From NCBI GenBank assembly GCA_023053545.1, contig JAKZAN010000004.1, positions 2,294,001 to 2,358,000 on the forward strand: a stretch of 64,000 nucleotides of DNA, written 5' to 3'. This document shows positions 1-13,346 of the stretch, in pieces (positions within the stretch are counted from its first letter, which is position 1; every line of letters begins with the position of its first letter). Below the pieces are notes generated by a model. That model was not told the origin of the DNA and did no database searches. It saw nothing but the letters and a program-made list of their open reading frames with translations. The position numbers and the translations under genes are program-made. The DNA comes from Lepidurus packardi. Its lineage: Eukaryota > Arthropoda > Branchiopoda > Notostraca > Triopsidae.

Positions 1-1289
1 GCGGACCGCCATGGTTCAACAACGCCTTGGTTTCGTGCCCTGGAAGTTGACACCAGTGGATATCGATAAGAACCCGATCAGGACGTTTGGTACCCTTCGT
101 AACTCCACACGAAGATGTGACTACTTACCAGCGTAGACGACGATACCTTCGATGAAATTTGTATTCTTGAGAACGCAGTCACGTAGGAGCAGATTATCGC
201 GCCCCAACAGGATTCGGTTGTTGTCCGGCATGAGGAGCGCTCCATGGAACTGGTAAAGTTTGGTGGTGGGAGGGTCTACCTCAAGGGAAACCGTGAAACT
301 CCGCGGCCAGTCCGCGTCCGGCACAAAGTTCCTCGGCGAGGTTCTTTGCTTGAGATTGGTCTCTCCGTCGAGATTCGAAGTTTCTATGTACGCGACGCCG
401 TGTTCGTCTGAAGATCGAAGCAAGAGAATATCGGCCGGAATGGTTTGGTTGCAGCCCAAATGGACAATGTCCCCTACCCGTAGGTGTCGCCAATACTTAG
501 GCATGTAGCGCCCTTCGGTGGCATTGTACACCATGCACGTTGACTTGTTGACGCGGTTATCAGAGAGCCGTCGCCTTCGGTCCTCAAACAAGTCCTTGAC
601 CGCTGTAACTCCAAGCACGAACAGTACCGGAATCATTGCTACCTCTTTCCCGAAGGCGTTGATGGCGGGCGCCCAATTAAGGAGAACAATAAAGAGGAAG
701 TACAAGTTGGCGAATCGGTGAAATTGCTCGAGCAAGTTCTTGGGAAGGAAGGACAAAAGCGTATATTTTGTGGTGGACACGAAATTAGACGTGTACCCAC
801 GGTTGGGGTGCGAAGACCACGGAGTGCCTGGAGGCACTGCATGGATGGGTACGACTAGCCGGATTCGCGGCAGCTCAGGAGCTTTGTTGCTCTGCCAGAA
901 CCGCAAGCGATGCCAGAACGGCGGTCGCGTTCTACGTAAGGTGTAGACGGACTCAGTCCTCGACGCTTGGCGTGAATGCCCTTTGCGGAACCCTAGCCCT
1001 TCCAAAGACAATGTGCGGGAGGTTTGGCGAGAAACTTCAGGGTGAAGAGGACCTTGATGATGTGAATGGGGGTTCACAGCGTGCGGAATCTGACCTTGGG
1101 AAAAAGCTCGTGTGTGGCCTGGACGTGTCGGTTTAGCATCCTTGGCAATAGAGGGATCGATGTACCCACGCGCAGGACAAGGAGTATGATTATACGGGGC
1201 AACGTCCCGAGCCCAGGACACGCCTCCATGGGAAGCGCTCCGCCGATGTCGAAGAATAGGCGCGGGACCAGACGGTTCCCCAGCGCCAT
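1..1289 (-). CDS. ATP10: P4-ATPase lipid flippase, class V (ATP10-like), 5' part
   Basis: This is the N-terminal part of a phospholipid-flipping P-type ATPase that continues off the left edge. Two exons are visible: 129 to about 1289, and 1-39. They are joined across an 89-bp GT-AG intron (40-128) whose phase fits, so the protein reads ...VVYAGHETKALLNHGGP. Family landmarks are the EQFHRFANLYF motif before the first membrane hairpin, a second hydrophobic segment, and the actuator-domain motif DGETNLKQR; the closest family known to me is ATP10. About 120 residues of Arg/Ser/Pro-rich N-terminus precede the first helix. The conserved frame has no ATG in this exon. A splice acceptor (AG at 1290-1291) probably opens it, so the first coding exon lies upstream and was not found. 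An ATG at 1289 is in another frame. Confidence 0.9.
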
Positions 1290-4151
1290 CTATTGAATTG
1301 AATAATTACTATCGCATACAAAATATACACTCTAAAAATAAAATACAAAACAAAATGGTGAAAATTTCCAAAATAGCAATCTAACAGTGGTAGTAAATCT
1401 TGAAAAAAAAAGTTCAGATAAATTAAAGCTTTTAAAAGCTATCGAGGTGTGAAAAACATGCTAACACTGTGATTTTATTAAAAGAAAGAAAATTAGAAAG
1501 CCATGATAAGAGTCTAATTGTTTAACTCGCTTCGATTGCCATTATAAAGCCAATAGATTAATTCTTAAAAAGAAATAATTCCAAAAAAGCATACTCCTAT
1601 ATCACATTCTTGCTCAAACATTTTTACAAGAAGACGAATAATACATAATACACAAATGATACGACATACAAATAAATTAAATCAAAGAAAAAATAAATAA
1701 AATTAATAAACAACAATTAAACAATGAAAACTAAACATAAGAGTTTTAAAAGAAATCCACTAATTCCCCAAATTAAGTCTACCATCTTCATATAAATTAA
1801 ACCAAATTAAATAGAAATAAATAAAAATAACTCAAATAAAACGCAAATAAATCAAATTAACAAACAACAATTAACTAATGCAATTTAACCATAAAAACGT
1901 TAAAAGCATTCCAATACTTCCTCAAATTAAACCTAATGTTTTCAGATTTAACTGATAAGCTTTTAACTTTTTAAAAAACGGTTAAGGAAATCAAAATCTT
2001 AAAACTGAAGTTAATATTCCTTTCCAGGGAAGAAAAAGAAACTGCAATAAAAAAATGAACAATTGTTATTGTAATACATGTAAAGTGCCAGCTCGCTACG
2101 CTCGATAACGCAGTTTACATTTTTTTAAATGCAATGCGGTCATCATGAGTTTCGCTAACTGGGGAAAAAAATTACCGAAATAATTTACCGGAAACAGAAC
2201 TTTTTATTTTTATTTTCCTAAAACAGAACCAAAATAAATAAATTGCAAAGCTCAAAATGATTGCAAAGCTCTCTTTTTCAAGGCCAAATTATTTTACTTT
2301 AGATTCCTACAAGAAAAGCAAATAGTAAAGGACAAAAACCTTTTGCCTTTTTTTTTACCAGGAAAAGCGTGAAAAGCACAACCAACCAATGAGCAATGAG
2401 GAAATAGCCTTATCCGTTTGATAAAAAGAATTTCCTACTATTTTTTTATCTAATATAATTTTTCCTCAAAGTATGAACGCGAATAAGATATCAAGAATAA
2501 TATCAAGAAGAATATCGCGAATAAGAATCACAAGAAAAAGCTTTTTACTTAAGAACAAAATAACTCCATAGCAATTTAAAGAGCTTAAGAATTATTTTAC
2601 GAATATTTTTTTGATTTTTGCTGAATTTTTCTTTCCTCTCACGACTATCGGAAGTACTGATACAAAACGTGACGATTTCTTTTGACACGGTTTCGGCGCG
2701 GTTACGCTGACACACTTTTCAGCTCCCATAGAGGTTACACATAATTACGAAATTAAACGACAAACTAGCCCCTACCTATAAGGGAAAACCCTATCACCTA
2801 CCTATCAGTCAAATGAGGTCACATATGCCTGAATAGCAAATAAGACACCAGTACACATGTCCTCATATAGATACGTATGTGTATATTTATAGCCTAACAA
2901 TGACAAAAAGGAAGCGAGTAACATCTCTCTACCTTATCAAACCCCAAAACGGAAATACTGTCTTCCGCAATGAAACATAAAGATAAATAGATAAATCTAA
3001 ATATAGGGATAAAGATTAGATAAAATTTAGTTTATTTTAACCAGAAAAGATAGATTAGCTAGTGAATCATAGCAAGAACAGCTTTAAAACCTTCTTGAGA
3101 GTTTAAATAGCTTATTATGTTATGAAAGTAACTTTCTAGCCTTTGTTTATCAATGCCACTACTAAAAAAAAGAAGGTAAATAAAGGCAAATGCTAACAGA
3201 GTCTGTTCCAGAAGATTATAGAGTGATGAAAAAGAAGCTAATCTTGAATGTATTTTGGCTAGCGAAGAACCAATGCGTAAATCTAGCCAAGAATGACAAA
3301 TAATTTTAAATTGAGGCTCCGGATAATTCTCACTTGATTTACCAACCTAAAGTAGCATGAAACAATACAAAAAAAAAACTCCTGCACGAGCTGATTTAGA
3401 GACATTCCTGTTGTTCACAGATTAGGGCTTAAAAGGTGAAAACTAGAGTTTACCTAGATGGTTTCCACCTGTTGCGGCAATAACTGAATTACTGTGTTGA
3501 TATGCATCGCGGCGAGTGCTCATCTTTGCAAAGACGTGTCAAATCCTCCGTTGCATGGCCAAACCAAAAGCCGAAAAACAAGGTTTGGAGCCAAACTTTG
3601 ACCATTCAAGTTATATCCCCTAAATATGGTAAATATCCAACCAAACTCGAAACTGTTTTTCTTTTAAAACTGTTGGTAAGAAAAACATGCAAAGCAAGCA
3701 CGTTTTAGAATGCAAATGCAAGTCGATGGAACGTCAAACTGTAGTACTTCTTTTGTTTAACAATAAATGTCATCAGGAAAGTATGGCATTTGTTTTTTGG
3801 ACTTCTACGGGGAAATTGTGCAATACACTGTACACATTCCAAGAACTATAACACGTTCACCCTATATACAATAACAAAGACTGTTAAAAATCGTACAAAG
3901 AAATCATTTCTGCTATATTACCAGGAAAAATGAAGAGGTTTTGAGGATCGAATCATTAAAAGGAAAGAGAAACCAAAACTAAAAATTGGGCTAGCAAAAT
4001 TAGCTCTCGCTATCACTAAACACTTGCCACCTGTCATACAATGTTGCGGGTATGGCTACAAAGTTAAAGTAGGAAATACGAGATGGCGATATATGAAGAG
4101 CTAGAGAATGACATCGGGAGGCGGGAAACTCAAACTTGGTTGTAACGGTTT
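1290..4151. other. AT-rich noncoding DNA between flippase and peptide gene
   Basis: No convincing coding exon was seen here. The stretch is strongly AT-rich with poly-A/T runs. It probably holds the 5' intron of the flippase and the 3' UTR of the peptide gene. An unplaced 5' flippase exon could be hidden in it. Confidence 0.5.
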
Positions 4152-4869
4152 TCAATTCCTAGCGATAGTACGTTTGCCTGGAGGTCTCATGAACAGTAAT
4201 GGAAGCATTCTCTGTCCTTCTTCAATAGGGAAAAATGATTTCTTCAACAATACAAGTCTGGAATCATCCACATCTTCCTAAAAATGCAAAATTCCAGAGT
4301 TTTAATTCTCTTGATATTTCTGCTGTTAAAAACCCACAAACTTTTCTATAGTAAAAAGCGCTTCATTCAAAGCTTGCATAACGTATTAGGTTTAACTATT
4401 TATAATTAAGTCAAATAATAATTGTATTGGTTACTTCATGTCTATTTAGAACTTTACTATGTAGATTAAGATTATTTACTTTATTTTAATTTTTTAATTT
4501 TACCTCTCGACTTTGCTCAGCCATAAGGTCCGTGTCATACTCAAGTTGTTCGTTACTGTCTACATTCGGATATTCGTTAAAGAACTTCCTAGAGGGATAT
4601 AATACGCGTAAAACATCATACGTTCAAAAGATTAGAATCCAAATGACATTTTACTTTGGCTCGATATTCAGAGATCGTTTAACTGTAGCACCTCGGCAAG
4701 CGGGGGCGAAAACGAACTTTCTACTCAGAAAAACATTATATAATCCGTTACTAGTTAGTTTTACGTTAAGAAGATCTTCATTTTACCTGCAGTCGAGACT
4801 TTCAGCGGAACCACCCAACATCAACAATAGGGCAAGGGCCCAAACTGCCACTACTTTGTACTGCAACAT
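4152..4869 (-). CDS. Amidated neuropeptide/peptide hormone precursor (unassigned family)
   Basis: Three exons join in phase: 4787-4869, 4504-4588 and 4152-4277, with introns of 198 and 226 bp that all have GT...AG ends. The deduced precursor is 97 residues. Residues 1 to about 23 form a signal peptide (MLQYK followed by a hydrophobic core ending GGSA). A spacer rich in Glu/Asp follows (24-67), then a dibasic KK (68-69), a 20-residue segment starting SFFPIEE, and the end MLPLLFMRPP-G-KR (G90, K91, R92). A short tail TIARN and a TGA stop close it. Gly-Lys-Arg is the classic signal for prohormone convertase cleavage followed by C-terminal amidation, which would give a peptide ending in Arg-Pro-Pro-amide. 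I do not recognise this family; the leading Ser-Phe-Phe recalls ecdysis-triggering hormones, but their PRx-amide end is absent. The architecture is seen directly; secretion and processing are inferred. Confidence 0.8.
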
Positions 4870-6166
4870 GATTCCTTGGTTAAGACTAAAGGATCTCTAC
4901 AAAGGAATCCACCGCTTGCCAACCGTTTTATACGAAATACGAGTCCAAGTAGGCAACTTCGCTTCTTCTTCTGCGCCAGGTTAAGCATCTTTGCACTCAA
5001 GGTGCGAGAAGGGTTCTCCTCGATGAAGATGACGACACAACGGGGGCTACCTCCTCACCCACGTTATCCGGGTGTTTTCTACCCCTTTGTCTTGTCCAAG
5101 GAAAAGACGCGGGATAAGACACGTTAGGATGGGGTCTTTATCGCTTTATCCAAGGAAGAGGGGTCTCGAAATAGATTCGATGACACGCAATTGCCGAGTT
5201 GTTTGGCAGACAAATGTCCCTCCGAAGAACCTCCACCCTAAGACTGAGATGAAGAACATTTACGATAAAACACACGCGACGCGTTAACTTATGGAATAGT
5301 TTTAGTCACGGGCCATTACCAGTCGCTGCATAAACAGTGTACATCCTGAAAGATAGAGTGAAGGAAAAGAAGATTATGTTGACTTCAGAAAAGGTCAAAC
5401 CAAAATGCTTCTCAAAACTTAAAGTCCTATTGTCTTCATCAAGATCAACTGACTCTATTTATTCCAGTAACCGTGGCAGTGGTGGTAAAAGTCAATATCA
5501 TATGACCCTAAGTTGATTACGGTCAAACTTGACATATGGTAATAACCAGTCTTGGTCTTGTCCCCTGACGTTGAAGCTAAAGAATTGAATTTTCTTCCTG
5601 CGACATCATGTAATTCACCATTCACTAAACAGAGGGTGGTATTGGACGCGTGTCGGGAGGGTCCATAATTGTAATGTTGCCATCAAGCACTGTATTGCGT
5701 ATAACACCAGATAAAGAAGGTCTGCAACTGAGAGAAACCCCAATGAAATTATTACCACTTTCCAATTTGTAACAATAAACAGCCAACAAACATTCGGGCA
5801 AGATTTCCTCTTTTTTCCTTTAAGAATTACTGGGAGGGGGTTTGCTTAGTTTTAAAACAGTGACTGAATCATGAACAATGCTCCCTAAAAAACAACCCGA
5901 AAGGGATATGGGTCTCTTTTGACTAATCCAGTCATCACAAGGAAACAGACCAACAAATTGGTTCCCAACATAAAACATGAGATCTGAATTGAAAAACGGA
6001 TAAAGTTGTTTACTATGCGAGATCAGTCCATACTGTGAACCTCAAACGATGGTTTCCCACAATTAATAGTAAGTTTGACTGATATAGCCTCCCGTGTCAA
6101 TGCTGCGTCCATGATTCGTTGAGGCCAGACGATCAATGATCTATTTTTATCTCTGGAATATTGCTT
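4870..6166. other. Intergenic region upstream of peptide gene and downstream of VGLUT
   Basis: No exon was found. The first few hundred bases should hold the 5' UTR and promoter of the minus-strand peptide gene, and the right end the 3' UTR of the glutamate transporter. No clear TATA box was identified. Confidence 0.4.
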
Positions 6167-8715
6167 TTAGTATTGTCTGTCTTGAATAGAGCCGTGTAGG
6201 TAGGCGTCTTGTGGTGCGGGCTGGACGGCTTGACCATCGCCGTACAAGAATGGGTTCGTGGGTGGGTATGCCGGGGGCGGGTACATGGGTGCTGGGTAGC
6301 CTCCTTGCTCCTCGACTGCACCGTAGGACGGTGGTTTACCGTTACTGGTGCCAGATGACTCCTATGCAGGTGAACCAAAAAAAAAATACAGTATTAGCCG
6401 AAGTGAAAACCAAAAAGATTGCTAGAAACCAGAAATCAAAGTAGCAGAAGTAGAAATTCTACTAGTAGAAAACTAACTAAAGTAGAAATGATAGGAAACG
6501 CAGCATACCATGTATGATTGATTGTAGGAAGTTCCTTCGTCCACTGCAGCACCTTCTAGAGGGTTCCAAGCTGGAACGTCTTCCCTAGGAGGCTCTGCCC
6601 ACGGTTGGAGCTCGCCCGAGGCGAAAATTGCGTAGAACCCGACACCAAAGAAATGGATGACTGACGCGATGACAAAGACAGTTTGCCATTCGGAGACGGA
6701 CTTCTCCTTGGTGAGCGATTCCACTACGATGGGACAGAACATGCCAGACAAGGTTCCAAATCCGTTGGAAATGCCCATGAGGATGGACGCGTACCGCGGA
6801 GCGATATCCAAGTGGTTGACATTGAAACCCGAAATCGCGAAACCAGAGAAACCTACGGCGAACGTCAGAGCCGTGATGGCGATTGTGGTGTTCCGGGTGT
6901 ACGCGACGAAAAGCAGGAAGAGTGCCTCCAAACCGAACCCGCCGCAGTTGAAGATCTTCCGTACAGCGGTGGTAGACAGAATTTTATTTGTTCGCAGGTG
7001 GTCCGCCAGTTGACCACCGATAGGGACAACGATCGTCATGACCAAATGCGGCAAAGCGGCCAGTACTCCAGCCTGTTAGTTAGAGATGACGGTTAAGGAA
7101 AGGAAGTGAGGTTTAGGGTTACTGGACGGTCTTACTTTGCCCATATCGAAGTCAAAGACTTCGCGGAAGTACATAGGTTGGGAAATAATGAGCAAATAGA
7201 AAGTCCACGAACGGCAAAAGTTCGCGACGATAATGGCGTAGACGGGCATGGAAGTGAAGAAGGCTTTCCAGGGGGTGGTTCGTAGATTTGGAATGCTGGC
7301 TTGGACGTGAGCTAAAGACTCTTCGATGTAGATCCGTTCCTTATTAGAAATAGTAGGATGCAAACAAGGTTTCTCAAAGGATAGCCACATCCAAAAGAAG
7401 TACCACACGATTCCAAGTATTCCTGTACGTAGACAACGACGAAATTTAGGATACAAGTACAAGAGATCATGACATTTTGAAATTTTAGATTGAATTCTGC
7501 CAAAGAATTACCGTAGAAATAGAATGGTGCTTGCCAAGATACTCCGTTGGTCAACCACCCCGACAGAGGCATTCCAAGCACGGCCCCAGCGTACGACCCG
7601 CAAAAGGCCAAGGTCGCCAATCTGGATCGTTCTAAAGGTGGAGACCACCACCGCCAGATGCCGTGGCATGCAGGATACGTCACACCCTATATTTCATCGT
7701 ACATATTTAGCTGAAAATAATTACAAACACAAAAAAAGAAGAAGAAAGCGGAAAAGTGTTTACCTCCACAAGACCTTGAAGGATTCGCACTATGATTACC
7801 GCAGCAGGGTTGATTTTGGCCGCCCCTGGTAACAGTAAGTTCAACGCGGCAGAAACAGCAATTGCTGTTCCGAAAACCCTGCACAAAATACAGAACAAGT
7901 CAAACCCCATCTGCCAATTCATACTCTCCCGTTTCAACACTCTCCAAGGCACATAATGAATTTTACTTGTTGGCGGCGTATTTGGATGCGAGAAACCCTC
8001 CGGGTACCTGCGTAATTAAGTAACCCCAGAAGAAGGAAGAATCCACCACTCCAATGGTTTCAGGTGCCCAATCAAACTCAGGTTTCTGTTAATGAAAAGC
8101 GCTTGGTAAACACAACCAATTCAAATCCCAACCCCTTCTCCCGTCTATTTAATTAAACCCAAGTCTCTCTTACCCCAGTGTCGCTGCTATTTGAAATCAT
8201 CTGAACAATAGCGACTCCTAGGTTACACCGGATTCCAAACGATATGACAAAACCTGGTAGAAGAAAGAGCTGGTTAATGTACTTGCAAGCTCCTCTGTGG
8301 AGTTCACGATCTTTCCTTGATTTCTTTAGGTACTTCTGTTAGGAATCGGGTCAGAGGTATTCTTCAGAAGTGGGAACTTACCTATACTCGCCATGAGGGC
8401 GATGGTATAACGCTTGGTCATGTTACAACAGGGGCAATCCGGCCGGATGTACATGTCAATTTTACGTAAGGGTGGTTTCTCCAACTCGGGCATCGAGTCT
8501 GGCGATCCCAGTTCCTCGTGTTGTATGAAACCCTTTTCATCTTCGTTTTTGGCAAACCCCGGAATAGTTGGCTGAATATTCCGTAGATTTTTTGGCATTT
8601 TCGGCATTTCGAACTCTTCATAAGGAATCTTCCTATATGGGGTACAACAAAAGACTCGGATCACTAGCGTCTTGTAGAGTAGTACGACTTGTACTTCCAC
8701 TGTCACTCTTAACAT
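6167..8715 (-). CDS. VGLUT: Vesicular glutamate transporter (SLC17A6/7/8 family)
   Basis: This is an MFS-type transporter that loads glutamate into synaptic vesicles. Eight exons connect in phase: 8382 to about 8632 (or from the ATG at 8715), 8174-8253, 7967-8085, 7764-7878, 7512-7686, 7136-7422, 6509-7072 and 6167-6361. Strong VGLUT signatures are present: [43 protein letters not shown] and [20 protein letters not shown]. The C-terminal tail is Pro/Tyr-rich ([14 protein letters not shown]) and ends DRQY. The start is uncertain. In-frame ATGs lie at 8715 (622 residues) and 8607, but a good acceptor (polypyrimidine then AG at 8633-8634) suggests that an unplaced upstream exon supplies the N-terminus. 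Introns are 63-147 bp where measured. Confidence 0.95.
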
Positions 8716-9856
8716 CAAGAACCTGTCAGATTTGCCGCACGTCTCATTAGTTTGGGAGGATCATTTGTCCCCGCTTTGTTTCATTAGCGTTCGCCTTTAA
8801 GAACTCAGAACAACCAAGCAAGTTTATTTTGGACCCCAATTGGATCACCGAAAGCTTCAGACATATAGTCTTGTCTTCAGTCACGTCGTTAGGTAGCAAT
8901 AAGGCCATCATCCAAACCGATCCTACCTCAAAACTTATTTTTTCTCTAGTTAGTTTTTGTCAATTCAAAAGCTAGGTTGGGGGATGTTTTGAGGGGGAAC
9001 GATGCCTAACAAGAGCCTCCATCCGTAATAGGTTTTATGGAATGAATTTCCCCGTCATGATTGCGTAATCCGCTTACGGTCAGTTTTCCCAGCTCCCTAC
9101 ATCCTCCCTCACGGACCCTTTTCCTCGGACTGGTCAGCCTGTGATTCTTTCCCTCCATAAAAAATTGAGAGAACTGACTTAAGGAGACATTACTGAGAAA
9201 AAAAACCCCCAAACCCTTGATATTTCTTCCAAAAACTCTCGATTTTGGCTCGCCTGACTTGGATTCAATCTGATGATAGGCGAACCTCATCAAAAGAGAG
9301 ATTTTCTGGCACCGGGATTACAGAACAGCGATTCCGCATCGAGAACGACAGAAAAACGTCCTCCCAAGCTCTTTAGTATTTCTTCCACGGAAAACCTCCT
9401 CCAACTCCAACTTCCCCTTTCCATCTTATAGTCTGCCCCCATTCTCGTCGCCCAAAACCACCATATCACTAGCTCTCTTGTGCCTTGACAATCGCCGGCG
9501 ACGATGGAAAAGCTGCTGTGCCGCCTTGTGCTAGGGCTGGCTTGCTTTTCTTCCCGACAGAGTTCCGCGATGGATGGGCCATTAACGCTGAGCGTTCGCC
9601 TTTTGAATAGACACCTCCATGATACGTTCTTGCACTTTAGAAAGTCTGTTAGCTGGATGCGGACCATCAGACGTAGAGAATAGGGACTACGCCGACAGAG
9701 AGGGAGGGAGAGAAGCCTGATTTGCTTTTGATCAAACCTATAGAATGCAAATCACTTAGTTCCAATTCTAAACTAGACTCTTCCAAGAGCTCTTCCCGTT
9801 TTCTAGGCTCATGATTGAATCTATTTTACAACTGTTTCTATCGAAAGCCCAGAAGT

Positions 9857-9943
9857 CCCTTACACTTACGAGGAGTGGAAATTCATTGTTGCCCAGGAAA
9901 GTTCCCTTTTACACTTACGAGGAGTTGGAAATTCATTGTTGCC
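9857..9943. repeat. Short direct duplication, about 38 bp x2
   Basis: Nearly identical copies at 9857-9893 and 9904-9943 share the core ACACTTACGAGGAGT and ATTCATTGTTGCC. They differ by small indels and are separated by about 10 bp. Confidence 0.8.
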
Positions 9944-12900
9944 GATGGGCCAAAAGGAAGCTGAGAAAAAACTACCGTTGCCCACATACAATGCGGAAGA
10001 TAACGAGAAGCTATGAAGGAGGTATATCAGAGAAACAGACTAATAATAGACAATTCGCCAAGTTTTCCCAAAAAACTTCCTATTGAGGACTTTTCCCTTT
10101 CAGTTTAGACGGGTTCCATCCCTTGACTGTTCTTCTTTGTCCTTTACTCTATGCCGACGATTTTCTGTGCAGCGAGTACTACCATTCAGCAGACAAAGAA
10201 AAGTTGCTATGACAACAAGGGAGGATCGCATGCTCGTCCAATCTGCATTTGCTTGTTGTCTGTCAGGACATGAACAGAGATACTTCTCTCCCATATCCCA
10301 TATAACTTCGAATCGAGGCGAAGAAGCAGTTATCAAGCTTCAAGACCTTGATCTCTTCTCCAAATACAAACACAAAGTATTAACCGCGATCTCGGGCGCT
10401 GGAGTGATGGCACGTACGGATTTAACATGCAACTCGAGGGTGAAATGAAAAAATAAAATAATAAGGGAAAATAGTCAGCATTTGGGATATTTAACAAACG
10501 TTATCGCTTCAGGCTTAAGCAATTTTCAGTTACCTTTCATTTCCTACCGATTACCAAGCTTTGCTGCAGCGTTGCCAATGTAAACATTAGGAACAGTAAT
10601 GTAAACAATCAAATGTAAACAAATGCTTAGTATCTCTTAATGAAGATTAGGTCACGTGGACTAACATCGTATTTGGTCTTAACATTCTTAACATCCTTAA
10701 AATTGTTAAGATTCTTGGTCTTAACATCTTTAACATCCTTATGGTCATATGTGTAATTTTTGAGAAATCTGTACTTTAAGTAGCCATGTTACAAGCCGTT
10801 TAAGGGAACAACTACAGTCTCTCGTTAAAATACACTTAATACGCTCAAAAGGTTGATCTTCATATTAATTAGATTACCACTACAATGGTTTGTTTAAATA
10901 CTTTACAAGGCGATTTTAATGAAAAAGTAGTGCTTATGAGGGAATTAAGCACGCATTACGTATCTTTGTGTGAGAATATAGCTACGGCATGTAGGCAGTT
11001 AGCATGGGGATCCTCAGAACTCCCTTTAGTTAAACTCCTTTACACATTATGTAAGAAAATCGTTGACAGTTAAACTTGTCCTGAGTAACAGCTAATGCCT
11101 GAAGCCTGTATTTCCTTCTGCAGTTCGCAAAAAATGAGTACTATACAAATCAATTATGTAATCAATAGAAATTAATTTGCAACTGCCTGAAATAAGCTGA
11201 CTAGATTAAAATTCAGTGACTTTCCTAGTGCTAAAACAAATATTTTTGCACCATAAAACTGGTTCTCAGGAAAATGTAATTCTTCTAAGTTTTGTCGACT
11301 TAACAAGCTTTGCCGCCAATGCTGAGCAAAGGTAAGGATAAGATTCTGAAGGTCTTAGATAAGGTAAGGTCTTAGATTCTGGAAGATCTGCAAATCCTGG
11401 CTTCAAAGGGCTCCTATTCTATTCTTACACCTCCTTACGCATTTCATTTTACATATTTTATCCGGATTACACCAAACGCTACTAATGAATGGCTGATACC
11501 TGAAAGAAGCTTTCTATAGAACGTGAATAGAACAGGAAAAACCCCTAGTGACGAAGCAAGATTCAATTGAATAGTATTGCGAGAGACCCTCACAGACTGA
11601 GCAAACCCTAGTCAGCTATAATCATTAGCCGACCACAAGAAATACCTTATATCACCATGCCCGGGCTCTTTCATTCAAGGCAACTCACAACAATGAATCA
11701 AAAAACCTAGTGCTCTACCCCAGCGAGACTATCCCCCCACTCAAGATCCGCCGGCTAACGGGCATTTGAAAAGGAACTATTTAACATGGCAGTTGAAATG
11801 GGCGTTTTCCTCCCGAATGAATACAAATACATCCTCGATCTACTTCTACTCTACATACCTAAGTGTTCTAAAGCAGTCGAGAATTTAAATGTCGTAGAAA
11901 CAGATCAATACTTCGATGGGGTGGGATGTTTTTTTTGCTATACAGTTGGTAATGTATGAGGATTCACCCTTCATTCTTCTTCATAACTCCCCCACCAGCC
12001 CAACTAACCAACCCTTATACCCCGATCAGCCGCACACTGACCGTGCATGGAATGGAATTATCGGGAATGAAGAGCTGAGGGAAAAGATAATGACTTGATG
12101 ACATCACATGCCTCAACGACTTGAATATCATGTTGCCACATGAGACGAAGAAAAAAATCTTCGTCATCGTTATGTAGATTCTAAACTTGATGCAAGGGAT
12201 ATACTTCAAGCTTAAGAGGTGACGGTGATCGTATAGTGAACAGTATGATGACGTACGGTGACGAATTTCTGCCGTGATGGCTCAGAGAGATCGTATCTTA
12301 AGACAACCGGATATTACTTTCCAGGAGGATAGATCTTTCCTTAGGGTTTCGTCTTAGAGGACACCGGATATTAAAAACGACTTGTGTCCCCATGAAACAT
12401 TACTTTATTCCACGCTGACCACGAGAGACGTATACGCCGCAAAAGGACAGTTAATACTCCTCCAGAGGGTGTTTCAGTTCCTTCGCTCCAGTGAAGCATG
12501 AGAATATTTTTTAGGCTCGGGATGAAACTCACTTGGCGGCACTAATGATCACTAATGTTAAATCAAGTTAACTTGGGTTTGGCAGTGGCAGTGATGGCAC
12601 AGAATCTGAGTAAAGCAGTAATAAGCTCCCTTTAATCCGACCATCGCTGCAAAGTTTAATCCTAGGGAGCGCAGAATGTCCATCTTCGCTTCAAGGCAGA
12701 AGACCAAAAGAAGAAGAGTTGTGGAAGGCCTACTCGAGGAGAGGAAGAGATATCACTGGAAGTACTGTACAAATTCCCGTATAGCCTTGGGGAGGTGTCA
12801 GACTGTTTGTTATTCAACAAAAGAACATGATTAACGATGCTTTTTGCAACAGGAAAGCTTTTCTCACATCTTGGGATTCATCCAAGTCAAGTTTTCCCCA

Positions 12901-13346
12901 TCACTAACAACTTGCTACATTGCTTTCACTAACCAGAGATAAAAAGTACTAGCAAACCAAAACTATAGCAGGTAAATTACCTACCTCCTCACAGTCAGAA
13001 AGCGACCGGTTTCTAATGGGCAATTCAAGTTGGGGATTAGCTGCAGCAATCTGTCACTACAAGCCTTTTTATGTAACTCTTGCTTGTCGGACAGATATAT
13101 GAGAGGCGGAACATAACCTCATCCCCCTTCCCAAGCGTCTTCCCAGCTATGTTTTGGCAAAGTCTCTAAGAAGAATGTGGCGCCTGTTTGGCGGGCGCCA
13201 GGACGCCGCCGGCTGGAACGCCGCGGGCCATCAAGATGCGGGAAGACCCTTTCCGCGAGGGTTATAAAGAATGCCTTCGGAAGGAAAGGGAAGGGATAAG
13301 ATGGGGGCTTCAATTCCGTTGTAAGAGTTGTTTAACCCCAACCGAG

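Noticed and set aside
4532..4984. 150-codon open frame on the plus strand
   Set aside because: It lies antisense to exons 1 and 2 of the peptide precursor, has no domain, and is explained as a shadow.
9290..9667. 125-codon minus-strand frame
   Set aside because: No in-frame structure, domain or splice evidence; it lies in the gene-poor block and overlaps another frame.
9504..9683. 59-codon plus-strand frame with a signal-peptide-like start (MEKLLCRLVLGLACF)
   Set aside because: It has no cleavage or amidation sites, no cysteine pattern and no splice partner; a single hydrophobic stretch is not enough.
10083..10448. 121-codon plus-strand frame
   Set aside because: Atypical composition, no family and no splice sites; treated as chance.
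10670..10745. Repeated CTTAACAT-like units
   Set aside because: Irregular spacing and no unique spacers of constant length, so not a CRISPR array; a simple repeat in a eukaryotic genome.
10885..11073. 62-codon plus-strand frame starting at a true ATG
   Set aside because: Reasonable composition but too short, with no motif or partner exon.
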